From positions 1-38,538 of the forward strand of contig CAYQAS010000035.1 of the NCBI GenBank assembly GCA_964415525.1: DNA of 38,538 nucleotides, given 5' to 3'. Origin of the DNA: CAZPUI01 sp964415525. GTDB taxonomy: Bacteria > Acidobacteriota > Holophagae > Holophagales > Holophagaceae. Below the pieces are notes generated by a model. It worked only from the letters and a program-made list of their open reading frames with translations, was not told the DNA's origin and made no database searches. Shown here in pieces: positions 32,470 to 38,538 of the stretch. Positions within the stretch are counted from its first letter, which is position 1. Each line of letters starts with the position of its first letter. A program made the translations under genes and the position numbers.

Positions 32470-32497
32470 TCGGTCTTTCCGGCACGGCAAAGAAACG

Positions 32498-32527
32498 TGA
32501 TATATCAATGCGTGAAATATCTCACGC
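32498..32527. promoter_or_regulatory. Pair of operator-like palindromes
   Basis: TGATATATCA (32498-32507) is a perfect 10-bp palindrome. GCGTGAAATATCTCACGC (32510-32527) is an 18-bp palindrome with two mismatched positions. Centres are 16 bases apart, and both contain GTGA-A/T-ATATC. They lie about 35 bases upstream of the candidate -35 box, which fits an activator or repressor site. Confidence 0.45.
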
Positions 32528-32561
32528 CGTGCCTTCGATCCCGCAGAACTAAGTCATTATT

Positions 32562-32589
32562 TTTAACCACACACACTTCAATCTATACT
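32562..32589 (+). promoter_or_regulatory. Candidate promoter of the flavin/iron-sulfur operon
   Basis: TTTAAC (32562-32567), a 16-base spacer, TATACT (32584-32589). The -10 box and its flank (TCTATACTGA) are the same as those at 38396. Confidence 0.4.
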
Positions 32590-32712
32590 GACACAAACCG
32601 ATCGCCAGGCGTATAAACAGGTCTATCGGCATGTGCGGAATGTAAATGGGAATTGAATCACAGGGGCCCCATGCTCCAATTCCCGCCATCGGCTCGCCCT
32701 GAGGTGTTGACC

Positions 32713-34842
32713 ATGGCCACTTTCCGAATAACTGACCACCCGATCGTTTCCGCCTTGCCGGAACCCAGCGTGCCCTTCACGTGGAAGGGCGAGAGCTACC
32801 TGGCTCGAGAGGGGGAGACCATCGCGTCGGCCCTCTTCGCCCAAGGCGTGCGCACCTTCGGGCACCACCCCAAGGACCACGCGCCCCAGGGCATCTTCTG
32901 CGCCAACGGCCAGTGCGCCCAGTGCAGCGTCATCGCCGACGGCCTGTCGGTGAAGTCGTGCATGGTGCCCGTGAAGGCGGGCATGGCGGTGCTGCCCCTC
33001 GATGGCCGCCCGGAACTTCCGGCGCTGGAGGAGGTCCCCGGCGATTTCCGCGAGATCGAGACCATCGAGACCGAGTGCCTGATCATCGGCGGCGGCCCTG
33101 CGGGCCTCTCTGCGGCGGTGGAGCTGGCCAAGACCGGCGTCCAGGTGATCCTGGTGGATGACAAGGCCGACCTCGGCGGCAAGCTCGTCCTGCAGACCCA
33201 CAAGTTCTTCGGATCCATCGACGCCTGCCACGCGGGCACCCGCGGCATGGACATCGGCAAGAAGCTGGAGGAGCAGGTCCGCACCTTCGAGAACGTGCGC
33301 ATCTGGACCCAGACCGCCGCCCTCTCTGTGTTCAGCGACCACAAGGTGGGCCTGCTGCGCGGCGATCACTACGTCCTCGTCCGGCCCCAGGTGGTGCTGG
33401 TGGCCACCGGCGCCCGGGAGAAGTCCCTGGTGTTCCGGGGCAACACCCTGCCCGGCGTCTATGGCGCGGGTGCCTTCCAGACCCTCGTGAACCGTGATCT
33501 GGTGCGCGCCTCCGAGCGACTCTTCATCATCGGCGGCGGCAACGTCGGCCTCATCGCCGGCTACCACGCCCTCCAGGCGGGCATCGAGGTGGTGGGCCTC
33601 TGCGAAGCCTCCTCCGAATGCGGCGGCTACAAGGTCCACAAGGACAAGCTCGTGCGCATGGGCGTGCCCATCCACACAAACCACACGGTGGTGAGTGCCA
33701 ATGGCGACGGCGAGGTGCAGAGCGTCACCATCGCCGAACTGGACAGTTTCTGGCAGATCGTCCCCGGCACCGAGCGCACCTTCGCCTGCGACACCGTGCT
33801 GGTGGCGGTGGGTCTGGAGCCCTGCGACGAGTTCATGAAGAAGGCCACGGAATACGGCCTCCCCGCCTTCGCCGCCGGCGATGCGGAGGAAATCGCCGAG
33901 GCCAGCGCCGCCATGTTCACCGGTAAGATCCGAGGCCTGGAGATCGCCAAGTTCCTGGGCCGCCACGTGGGCGAGATCCCCGTGGAGTGGCACCGCACCG
34001 CGGAAGTGCTGAAGAGCCGCCCCGGCGCGATCGTGACGGAAGCCAAGCTGATGCCTGCCGGCAAGGCCTTCCCGGTCTTCCACTGCCAGCAGGAGATCCC
34101 CTGCAATCCCTGCACCTCCATCTGCCCCAAGGGCGCCATCGTCATCGAGAAGGGCGAGATCCTGGGCGTGCCTTCCTATGTCAGTGAAGACTGCATCGCC
34201 TGCGAGAAGTGCGTGGCCATCTGCCCCGGCCTCGCCATCACCCTGGTTCGCCCCAAGGAAGAGAGCGATGTGATGGAAGTGGTGGTGCCGTATGAGTTCA
34301 ACGGCAAGAACCTCGCCCCCGGGGATGTCGTGACGGTGCTCGATCTCGAAGGCAAGGTGCTCGGCAACGTGAACGTCCTTCAGATGCGCGCTCCGAAGTT
34401 CGCGGACCACGCCTACCTCGTGCGCCTCGAAGCCCCCAGCGCCATCGCCTTGCGCATCGCGGGCATCCGCATTCAGGATCCCTGGGTGTCGGAAGCCATG
34501 AACGAGGCGGTCCAGCGGGTGGACGATGACGAGGTGGTGTGCCGCTGCGAGCGCGTCACCGCCGGGGACATCCGCACCCACATCCGTGCGGGCGTCCGCG
34601 ACCTGAACCACCTCAAGGCCCTGACCCGCTGCGGCATGGGCGCCTGCGGCGGCAAGACCTGCCCCAGCCTCATCAAGCGCCTGTTCCGGGAGGAGGGCAT
34701 CCCCCTCGCCGAGGTCACGGACTTCACCCTGCGCCCCCTGATGATGGAAGCGCCCCTGGGCGTCTTCGCCGGTCTGGGCGAGGCCCCTGCCGCTGAACCC
34801 GTTCCCAGCCACGCCGTCGGCGTCTCCGAGGGAGGTCTGTGA
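32713..34842 (+). CDS. Multidomain [2Fe-2S]/FAD-NAD/[4Fe-4S]/BFD oxidoreductase subunit (HcnA+B / sarcosine-oxidase-alpha-like)
   Basis: A 709-residue electron-transfer subunit. Residues 1-95 are a [2Fe-2S] ferredoxin of the Fer2_4 type (C63, C68, C71, C83). An FAD-dependent pyridine-nucleotide oxidoreductase core follows with GGGPAG (126-131) and a second dinucleotide site GGGNVG (274-279). Residues about 464-504 carry two [4Fe-4S] motifs (CNPCTSIC and CIACEKCVAIC). The C-terminus is a BFD-type [2Fe-2S] domain (C610, C612, C640, C645). This build is seen in dye-linked amino-acid dehydrogenases and opine or hydroxyproline oxidases, with a DAO-family partner. The ATG at 32713 starts just before the ferredoxin fold and has GAGG upstream. 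It overlaps the next gene by one base. Confidence 0.85.
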   Translation: MATFRITDHPIVSALPEPSVPFTWKGESYLAREGETIASALFAQGVRTFGHHPKDHAPQGIFCANGQCAQCSVIADGLSVKSCMVPVKAGMAVLPLDGRPELPALEEVPGDFREIETIETECLIIGGGPAGLSAAVELAKTGVQVILVDDKADLGGKLVLQTHKFFGSIDACHAGTRGMDIGKKLEEQVRTFENVRIWTQTAALSVFSDHKVGLLRGDHYVLVRPQVVLVATGAREKSLVFRGNTLPGVYGAGAFQTLVNRDLVRASERLFIIGGGNVGLIAGYHALQAGIEVVGLCEASSECGGYKVHKDKLVRMGVPIHTNHTVVSANGDGEVQSVTIAELDSFWQIVPGTERTFACDTVLVAVGLEPCDEFMKKATEYGLPAFAAGDAEEIAEASAAMFTGKIRGLEIAKFLGRHVGEIPVEWHRTAEVLKSRPGAIVTEAKLMPAGKAFPVFHCQQEIPCNPCTSICPKGAIVIEKGEILGVPSYVSEDCIACEKCVAICPGLAITLVRPKEESDVMEVVVPYEFNGKNLAPGDVVTVLDLEGKVLGNVNVLQMRAPKFADHAYLVRLEAPSAIALRIAGIRIQDPWVSEAMNEAVQRVDDDEVVCRCERVTAGDIRTHIRAGVRDLNHLKALTRCGMGACGGKTCPSLIKRLFREEGIPLAEVTDFTLRPLMMEAPLGVFAGLGEAPAAEPVPSHAVGVSEGGL

Positions 34843-36008
34843 TGACCGCCAACACCCCCACCCGCTACGACGTCATCGTTATCGGGGCCGGCAGCGTGGG
34901 CATGCCCGCGGCCATGTTTCTGGCGGAAAAGGGCCTCAAGGTCCTCTGCCTCGACCAGCACGCCTCCTCCGGCCAGGGCTGCAACAAGGCCGCCATCGGC
35001 GGCATCCGCGCCACCCACTCCAGCCCCGCCAAGATCAAGCTCTGCCTCGACTCCATCCGCATCTTCAGCACCTGGAAGGAGACCCACGGCTTCGACCTGG
35101 AGTGGCATCGCGGCGGCTATGTCTTCGTCGCCTACCGCCCCGAAGAGGAAAAGATCCTCAAGGACCTGCTCAAGATCCAACAGGCGGCGGGCCTCAACAT
35201 CGCGTGGCACGACGCGGAGGAGCTGCTCCAGATCGCCCCGGGTCTGCGCAAGGAAGGCCTGATCGGCGGCACGTACTCGCCGGAAGACGGCAGCGCCAGC
35301 CCCATGCGCAGCTCCGCCGCCTTCCACCGCCGGGCCCTCGACCTCGGCGTGACCTGCCAGTTCCACGCCCGGGTGGAGGAGATCCTCCGCTCCGAAGGCA
35401 AGGTGGTGGGCGTGCGCACGGACCAGGGCGACTTCGCCGCGGACTGGGTCATCAACGCTGCGGGTGCCGAGGCCAAGCAGGTGGCCCGCGCCGCCGGGTT
35501 CGATGTGCCGGTCTTCCCGGACTGCCACGAGGCGGGCATCACGGAGGGCGTGAAGCACTTCCTGGATCCCATGATCGTGGACATCCGCCCCGTGCCTGGC
35601 TCCAAGAACTACTACTTCTATCAGCACGGCCCCGGCCAGGTGGTCTTCTGCATCACGCCCGACCCCGCCATCGTGGGCTCGGACCGCCGCGAGACCTCCA
35701 GCTTCCTGCCCCAGATCGCCCGGCGCATGGTGGGCCTCATGCCCCGCCTCGCGAACCTGAAGGTCCGCCGCACCTGGCGCGGCCTCTATCCCATGACGCC
35801 CGACGGCGCGCCGGTCCTCGGCACCCGCGCGGAGCTCAAGGGCTACGTGGACGCGGTGGGCATGTGCGGCCAGGGCTATATGCTCGGCCCCGGCATCGGC
35901 GCCCTCCTGAGCCGCCTGCTCACGGACACCCTGACCGCCGACGACCGGGAGATCCTCCACGAACTGCGGCACGATCGCGTGTTCGAGGGCACGGAAGCGC
36001 TGAAATAG
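34842..36008 (+). CDS. DAO-family FAD-dependent amine/amino-acid dehydrogenase
   Basis: A 388-residue flavoprotein of the glycine/D-amino-acid oxidase family and the likely catalytic partner of the preceding subunit. The N-terminus has the FAD-binding VIVIGAGSVGMPAAMFLAEK motif. NKAAIGGIRATHSS follows near residue 50, and a C-terminal GMCGQGYMLGPGIGALLSRL segment completes the FAD site. Homologous pairs oxidise sarcosine, proline, hydroxyproline, glycine (HcnC) or opines. The substrate here cannot be read from sequence. The ATG at 34842 has GGAGG six bases upstream. Electrons probably pass through the Fe-S subunit to the respiratory chain. Confidence 0.87.
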   Translation: MTANTPTRYDVIVIGAGSVGMPAAMFLAEKGLKVLCLDQHASSGQGCNKAAIGGIRATHSSPAKIKLCLDSIRIFSTWKETHGFDLEWHRGGYVFVAYRPEEEKILKDLLKIQQAAGLNIAWHDAEELLQIAPGLRKEGLIGGTYSPEDGSASPMRSSAAFHRRALDLGVTCQFHARVEEILRSEGKVVGVRTDQGDFAADWVINAAGAEAKQVARAAGFDVPVFPDCHEAGITEGVKHFLDPMIVDIRPVPGSKNYYFYQHGPGQVVFCITPDPAIVGSDRRETSSFLPQIARRMVGLMPRLANLKVRRTWRGLYPMTPDGAPVLGTRAELKGYVDAVGMCGQGYMLGPGIGALLSRLLTDTLTADDREILHELRHDRVFEGTEALK

Positions 36009-36029
36009 GCCCCCAGGACCGCACCCTTC

Positions 36030-36060
36030 AACGGGCCGCGAGAGCGGCCCGTTCTGTTTC
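36030..36060 (+). terminator. Terminator after the flavoprotein operon
   Basis: AACGGGCCGC (36030-36039) pairs with GCGGCCCGTT (36044-36053) around a GAGA tetraloop, followed by CTGTTT. Confidence 0.85.
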
Positions 36061-36100
36061 CGCCGGGCTTATCTCGGAACGACCGCCCCCTGGTACAGCA

Positions 36101-36127
36101 AAGAGCGGCGGATGGTCCGCCGCTCTT
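36101..36127 (-). terminator. Terminator after the M4 protease gene
   Basis: AAGAGCGGCGGA (36101-36112) pairs with TCCGCCGCTCTT (36116-36127), a 12-bp stem with a three-base loop, 24 bases downstream of the protease stop codon on the minus strand. Confidence 0.8.
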
Positions 36128-36150
36128 CTGAACAGTGGAGAAAGCCTCCG

Positions 36151-37782
36151 CTACTTCACGTTCACGGCCAGCCAGGCCTTGTTCACGGTGGCGTATTCCA
36201 CCGAACTTGCGCCAAACAGCTCGGAGGCGGCGTTCAGGGTGGCCGTGCGGGCGCCAGAGTAGATCGTGCTGCTGGTCATGTACTTGGTCACGGCGCGGAA
36301 CCAGATCTGGGCCGCCTTGTGGTTGCCGATGCCGGTGATGCTCGTGACGCTGTTGGTCATGGGCGGCACGACATTGTTGGAGGAAGCCTTGGCGCCGGAG
36401 CCCTGGCTCAGCAGGTAGAACCAGAGGAGTGCCGGACCGTTGCTGTAGTGCACATCGAGGCGGGCGAGGCTCTTGGACCACCAGTTCGGGCTGGAGCCGT
36501 CCAGGTTAGGCTTGTACATGAACCGCAGCGGTTTGTTGAAACTCGGAGTCGCCAGCTGCTCGCCGATCGTGAAGTTGCCACCGGTATTGGGAATCGTGGA
36601 GCCTACGCCGCCCGCGCCATAAGCGTAGAACTCGGCCATGGTGCCCATGATGTCGGAGTTGGCCTCGTTTAGGCCGCCAGACTCACCGCGGTAGACAAGG
36701 TTGGCGGTGCGCGCCATGACGCCGTGGCTCATTTCATGGCCGACCACGTCCAGGGATTCGAGGGACTTGAAGGAGCTGCCGTCGCCGTAGGTCATGCAGA
36801 AGCAGCTGTCGGACCAGAACGCATTGTCGTAGCTGGTGCTGTAGTGAACCCGGCTGTATGTAGCCGTGCCGTTGCCATCGATGCCATTGCGGCCGAACAC
36901 GTTGCCGTACATGTCCCAGGTTTTGGAGAGTCCGAAGGCTGCATCCACCGCGGCGGTCTGACCCGTCTCGCCTTTGGTGTCGGTGGTGCTTCCGGTGTAG
37001 TTCAGGCCGTTGCCCCAGGCATTGTCCGCATCGGTGTAGATGGTGCCCGTGCCGGACGTTCCGTGGTTCAGGTTGTAGACCACATTACCGGCGGTGCTGC
37101 GGGTCAGGTCACGCATCTCGAAACCGGTGGCCGTGCTGTTGGTGTCCAGGACCACGGTGCCACTGAACTGAGACTTGCCCGTGCCCTTGGCGGCGGTGTT
37201 GTGGAGGGTGCTCCACTGGTCGAGAATCTCGCCGGAGTGGGCATCCACGAAGAAATCGGTGTGAGCGGTCTCGTCCGCGCCATTCTCCAGTTCGGTGTGG
37301 ACATGGAAGGCCAGCGCACGCGTCTCGACCAAACGGGAACCCTTGGGGGCTTCGATCTCGCGGGTCACGGGAGCGACAACCAATTCCGCGGTGGGCGTGT
37401 ATGCATAGGGGCCCTTGGGGGCCAAGGCGGAGTGGGCGACGGCGAGCGCCTCGGTGGCAGTCAGGGTCGGATGGGTGTCCAGACTCAGGTTGCGCACCAA
37501 GTGGCTGGTCGTGGCGCGAATCATGCCGCCAGCCATGTGGACGATGGCTTCGCCACCGTATACCTTCACACCGTTGAAATGCTGCACAACCCGCACGTCG
37601 ACTTCGCCCAGGAGGGTGTCACGATGGATGGCCCGCTCACGGAAGTCGTGCCGCTGATCGAGGCCCATCTCGTAGACACGGCCGGTGAGCATACGCTCGG
37701 CGTGCTTCGCAATGTGCTCCTGGGCGGCGGCGGGGGCTGCCAAGGCAAGCGCAAGGACACTCAGGAGGGTGGTACGGGTCAC
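36151..37782 (-). CDS. Secreted thermolysin-family (M4) zinc metalloprotease
   Basis: A 543-residue preproenzyme. The signal peptide is about 1-20 (ending APAAA). A propeptide with FTP and PepSY-like parts extends to about 190. The catalytic domain carries the zinc motif HEMSH (349-353), the third ligand E373 in GGLNEANSDIMG, and the downstream catalytic His in VHYSNGPALLW. It is predicted to degrade extracellular protein. A GTG start at 37782 was chosen because GGAGG lies five bases upstream; a TTG four codons earlier is less likely. It is a single gene, flanked by its own terminator and the AT-rich stretch upstream. Confidence 0.93.
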   Translation of the reverse strand: MTRTTLLSVLALALAAPAAAQEHIAKHAERMLTGRVYEMGLDQRHDFRERAIHRDTLLGEVDVRVVQHFNGVKVYGGEAIVHMAGGMIRATTSHLVRNLSLDTHPTLTATEALAVAHSALAPKGPYAYTPTAELVVAPVTREIEAPKGSRLVETRALAFHVHTELENGADETAHTDFFVDAHSGEILDQWSTLHNTAAKGTGKSQFSGTVVLDTNSTATGFEMRDLTRSTAGNVVYNLNHGTSGTGTIYTDADNAWGNGLNYTGSTTDTKGETGQTAAVDAAFGLSKTWDMYGNVFGRNGIDGNGTATYSRVHYSTSYDNAFWSDSCFCMTYGDGSSFKSLESLDVVGHEMSHGVMARTANLVYRGESGGLNEANSDIMGTMAEFYAYGAGGVGSTIPNTGGNFTIGEQLATPSFNKPLRFMYKPNLDGSSPNWWSKSLARLDVHYSNGPALLWFYLLSQGSGAKASSNNVVPPMTNSVTSITGIGNHKAAQIWFRAVTKYMTSSTIYSGARTATLNAASELFGASSVEYATVNKAWLAVNVK

Positions 37783-38428
37783 GGAGACCTCCAACGAGGA
37801 TCATCCAGCCCCATGAGTGGGTACCGGATGTGGGGCGGATGGGAAAGAGAGTCAGGAGATATAACAGGGTTCGCGTGTCACGGATTTGTGTCAAACCCCC
37901 CAAAACACCCTTCATCCGCGGATTTACAGTGATTCTTATACCCCTCAAACCTTTCAGCAAAAGACTCAGATCATCCGTTGGATCGCCACCATGGACTCCA
38001 AGCCTCACGATACGGGGGATACCGAGAACCCCAATACTTCCAAGCAAGCATAAGTCAAATCATATCAATGCTTCAATCGTAAAAAAACTTACCCGACGGA
38101 TTCAAAAAGACCACCCAGCAACAATAATATTTAATTTGCTAAAAGCAGTTACGTCCCAGTGCAACCCACCCAGCCATTTCATGATTTATAAAACTTATGC
38201 CGCTCATTTTTTTGATTTGCCGTTTTTTTCCTTGTCGATGTATTGACTCAATATCCAGTCCTGCACCATATAGGTACCATGTGGAGCCAACGTTCATACC
38301 TTTGAGCCAAAATTCATGCTTGTCGCATACCCTGGCGACCGCTCGACGAGCCTGATTTTTTCCCATTCACCCCACACGAGGCCTTACGGTCCTTTCTATA
38401 CTGAGACGTCCTCCCAGCTCCCGTGCCC
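37783..38428. other. AT-rich non-coding stretch
   Basis: About 645 bases with no convincing gene. From about 37870 to 38370 the composition is far more AT-rich than the rest of the window, with several A and T runs (near 38080, 38207 and 38223). It holds a TATTGA-C-TCAATA palindrome at 38241-38253 and a 14-base direct repeat at 38284-38317. Short open frames here do not resemble known proteins and lack ribosome sites. It probably carries the promoters of both flanking genes and may be a trace of an acquired segment. Confidence 0.55.
38284..38317 (+). repeat. Direct repeat upstream of the terminal sigma-factor gene
   Basis: GAGCCAACGTTCAT (38284-38297) and GAGCCAAAATTCAT (38304-38317) match at 12 of 14 positions with a 20-base period, about two helical turns. 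This could be a pair of sites for a regulator. Confidence 0.4.
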
Positions 38429-38538
38429 ATGACCCCTCCCACTGCTGCAGCCACCCCTCCCCGAGAGGCACTCCTTTCGCAACTGCGTGCAAGGATCGTC
38501 GCGTTCGCGGCATCCCGTGGCAGCAGGGACGTGGCCGA
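38429..38538 (+). CDS. N-terminus of a probable sigma-70 family (ECF-like) sigma factor
   Basis: Only 36 codons are inside the window. After a Pro/Ala-rich start the protein reads LLSQLRARIVAFAASRGSRD followed by VAE. This resembles the first helix of region 2 of ECF-like sigma factors, where R-D/E-V-A-E-D-L is common. A -10-like TATACT lies at 38397-38402. No clear ribosome site is seen, so the start is tentative. Confidence 0.45.
   Translation, partial: MTPPTAAATPPREALLSQLRARIVAFAASRGSRDVA

Larger units (their letters stand above)
32406..32712. other. Regulatory intergenic region before the flavin/iron-sulfur operon
   Basis: No gene is seen here. In order it holds a GC-rich hairpin, two adjacent AT-rich palindromes, a candidate promoter and about 120 bases of leader. 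Base composition is clearly more AT-rich than the flanking genes in the section from 32490 to 32610. Confidence 0.6.

Noticed and set aside
32623..34812. 729-codon open frame opposite the iron-sulfur/FAD subunit
   Set aside because: The translation is a low-complexity Ala/Gly/His/Val mixture typical of antisense frames; the plus strand has complete cofactor motifs.
37830..38246. 138-codon plus-strand open frame in the AT-rich stretch
   Set aside because: Composition is unlike a protein gene of this genome, it begins antisense to the protease leader region, and no ribosome site is seen.
38139..38366. 75-codon minus-strand open frame in the AT-rich stretch
   Set aside because: No recognisable motif, no clear ribosome site, and it lies in a region without coding signature. 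A small unknown gene cannot be fully excluded.
1..38538. CRISPR array, insertion sequence, prophage or integrase
   Set aside because: No regularly spaced direct repeats, transposase or integrase motifs were found on either strand.

Overview
The window is high-GC DNA that looks chromosomal, from a Gram-negative, respiring bacterium. The best fit is an acidobacterium of the Holophagae/Geothrix type. This is inferred from the mix of genes: a nonaheme c/b cytochrome of the CbcL type, a BamD-like outer-membrane lipoprotein, a GAF-like protein with a C-terminal motif I associate with acidobacteria, and many signalling proteins. No phage, insertion sequence or CRISPR array was seen. One degraded antitoxin gene and one AT-rich stretch are the only signs of turnover.

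Layout. 1-2929 (minus): dnaG then rpoD (cut by the window edge), the core of the macromolecular-synthesis operon, with a promoter between them. 3071-10526: a redox block, holding a nine-haem cytochrome c fused to a membrane cytochrome b, an unrelated cytidylate-kinase-like gene on the other strand, and a tight operon of a four-cluster ferredoxin, an NrfD/HybB membrane subunit, a sensor kinase with c-haem motifs in its periplasmic domain, and a membrane-anchored receiver fused to a GcvH-like domain, followed by a monohaem cytochrome. 10597-13710: bamD-like lipoprotein, lysophospholipase-like hydrolase, prfB. 13785-19324 (minus): a partner-switching signalling operon (STAS antagonist, RsbW-type kinase, SpoIIE-type phosphatase) followed by htpX and a Ser/Thr kinase fused to a beta-helix. 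19438-25935 (plus): housekeeping genes, namely a GAF-like protein, a FYDLN-type zinc-ribbon protein, an adenosine deaminase family enzyme, tRNA-Arg, tRNA-Leu, trigger factor, mogA and pgi.

25947-30597 is a coherent envelope-stress-like locus. An ECF sigma factor and a membrane anti-sigma factor with a HEAT-like periplasmic part are flanked by three DUF4097-type beta-repeat proteins and a lipoprotein. Three promoters of the form TGTAAC/TTAAAC-N16-CGTA can be read directly in front of the sigma gene, in front of the downstream DUF4097 pair, and in front of the divergent DUF4097 gene. This is the same architecture as the Bacillus sigma-W consensus. The locus is therefore predicted to be an autoregulated ECF regulon whose main local output is DUF4097 proteins.

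30646-38538: an antitoxin remnant, a secreted alpha/beta hydrolase, a two-gene flavin/iron-sulfur amine or amino-acid dehydrogenase with operator-like palindromes upstream, a secreted thermolysin-family (M4) protease, an AT-rich non-coding stretch, and the first codons of a probable second sigma factor.

The points most worth following up are the ECF promoter set, the haem-sensing kinase with its receiver-GcvH partner, and the beta-helix kinase attached to the partner-switching module.
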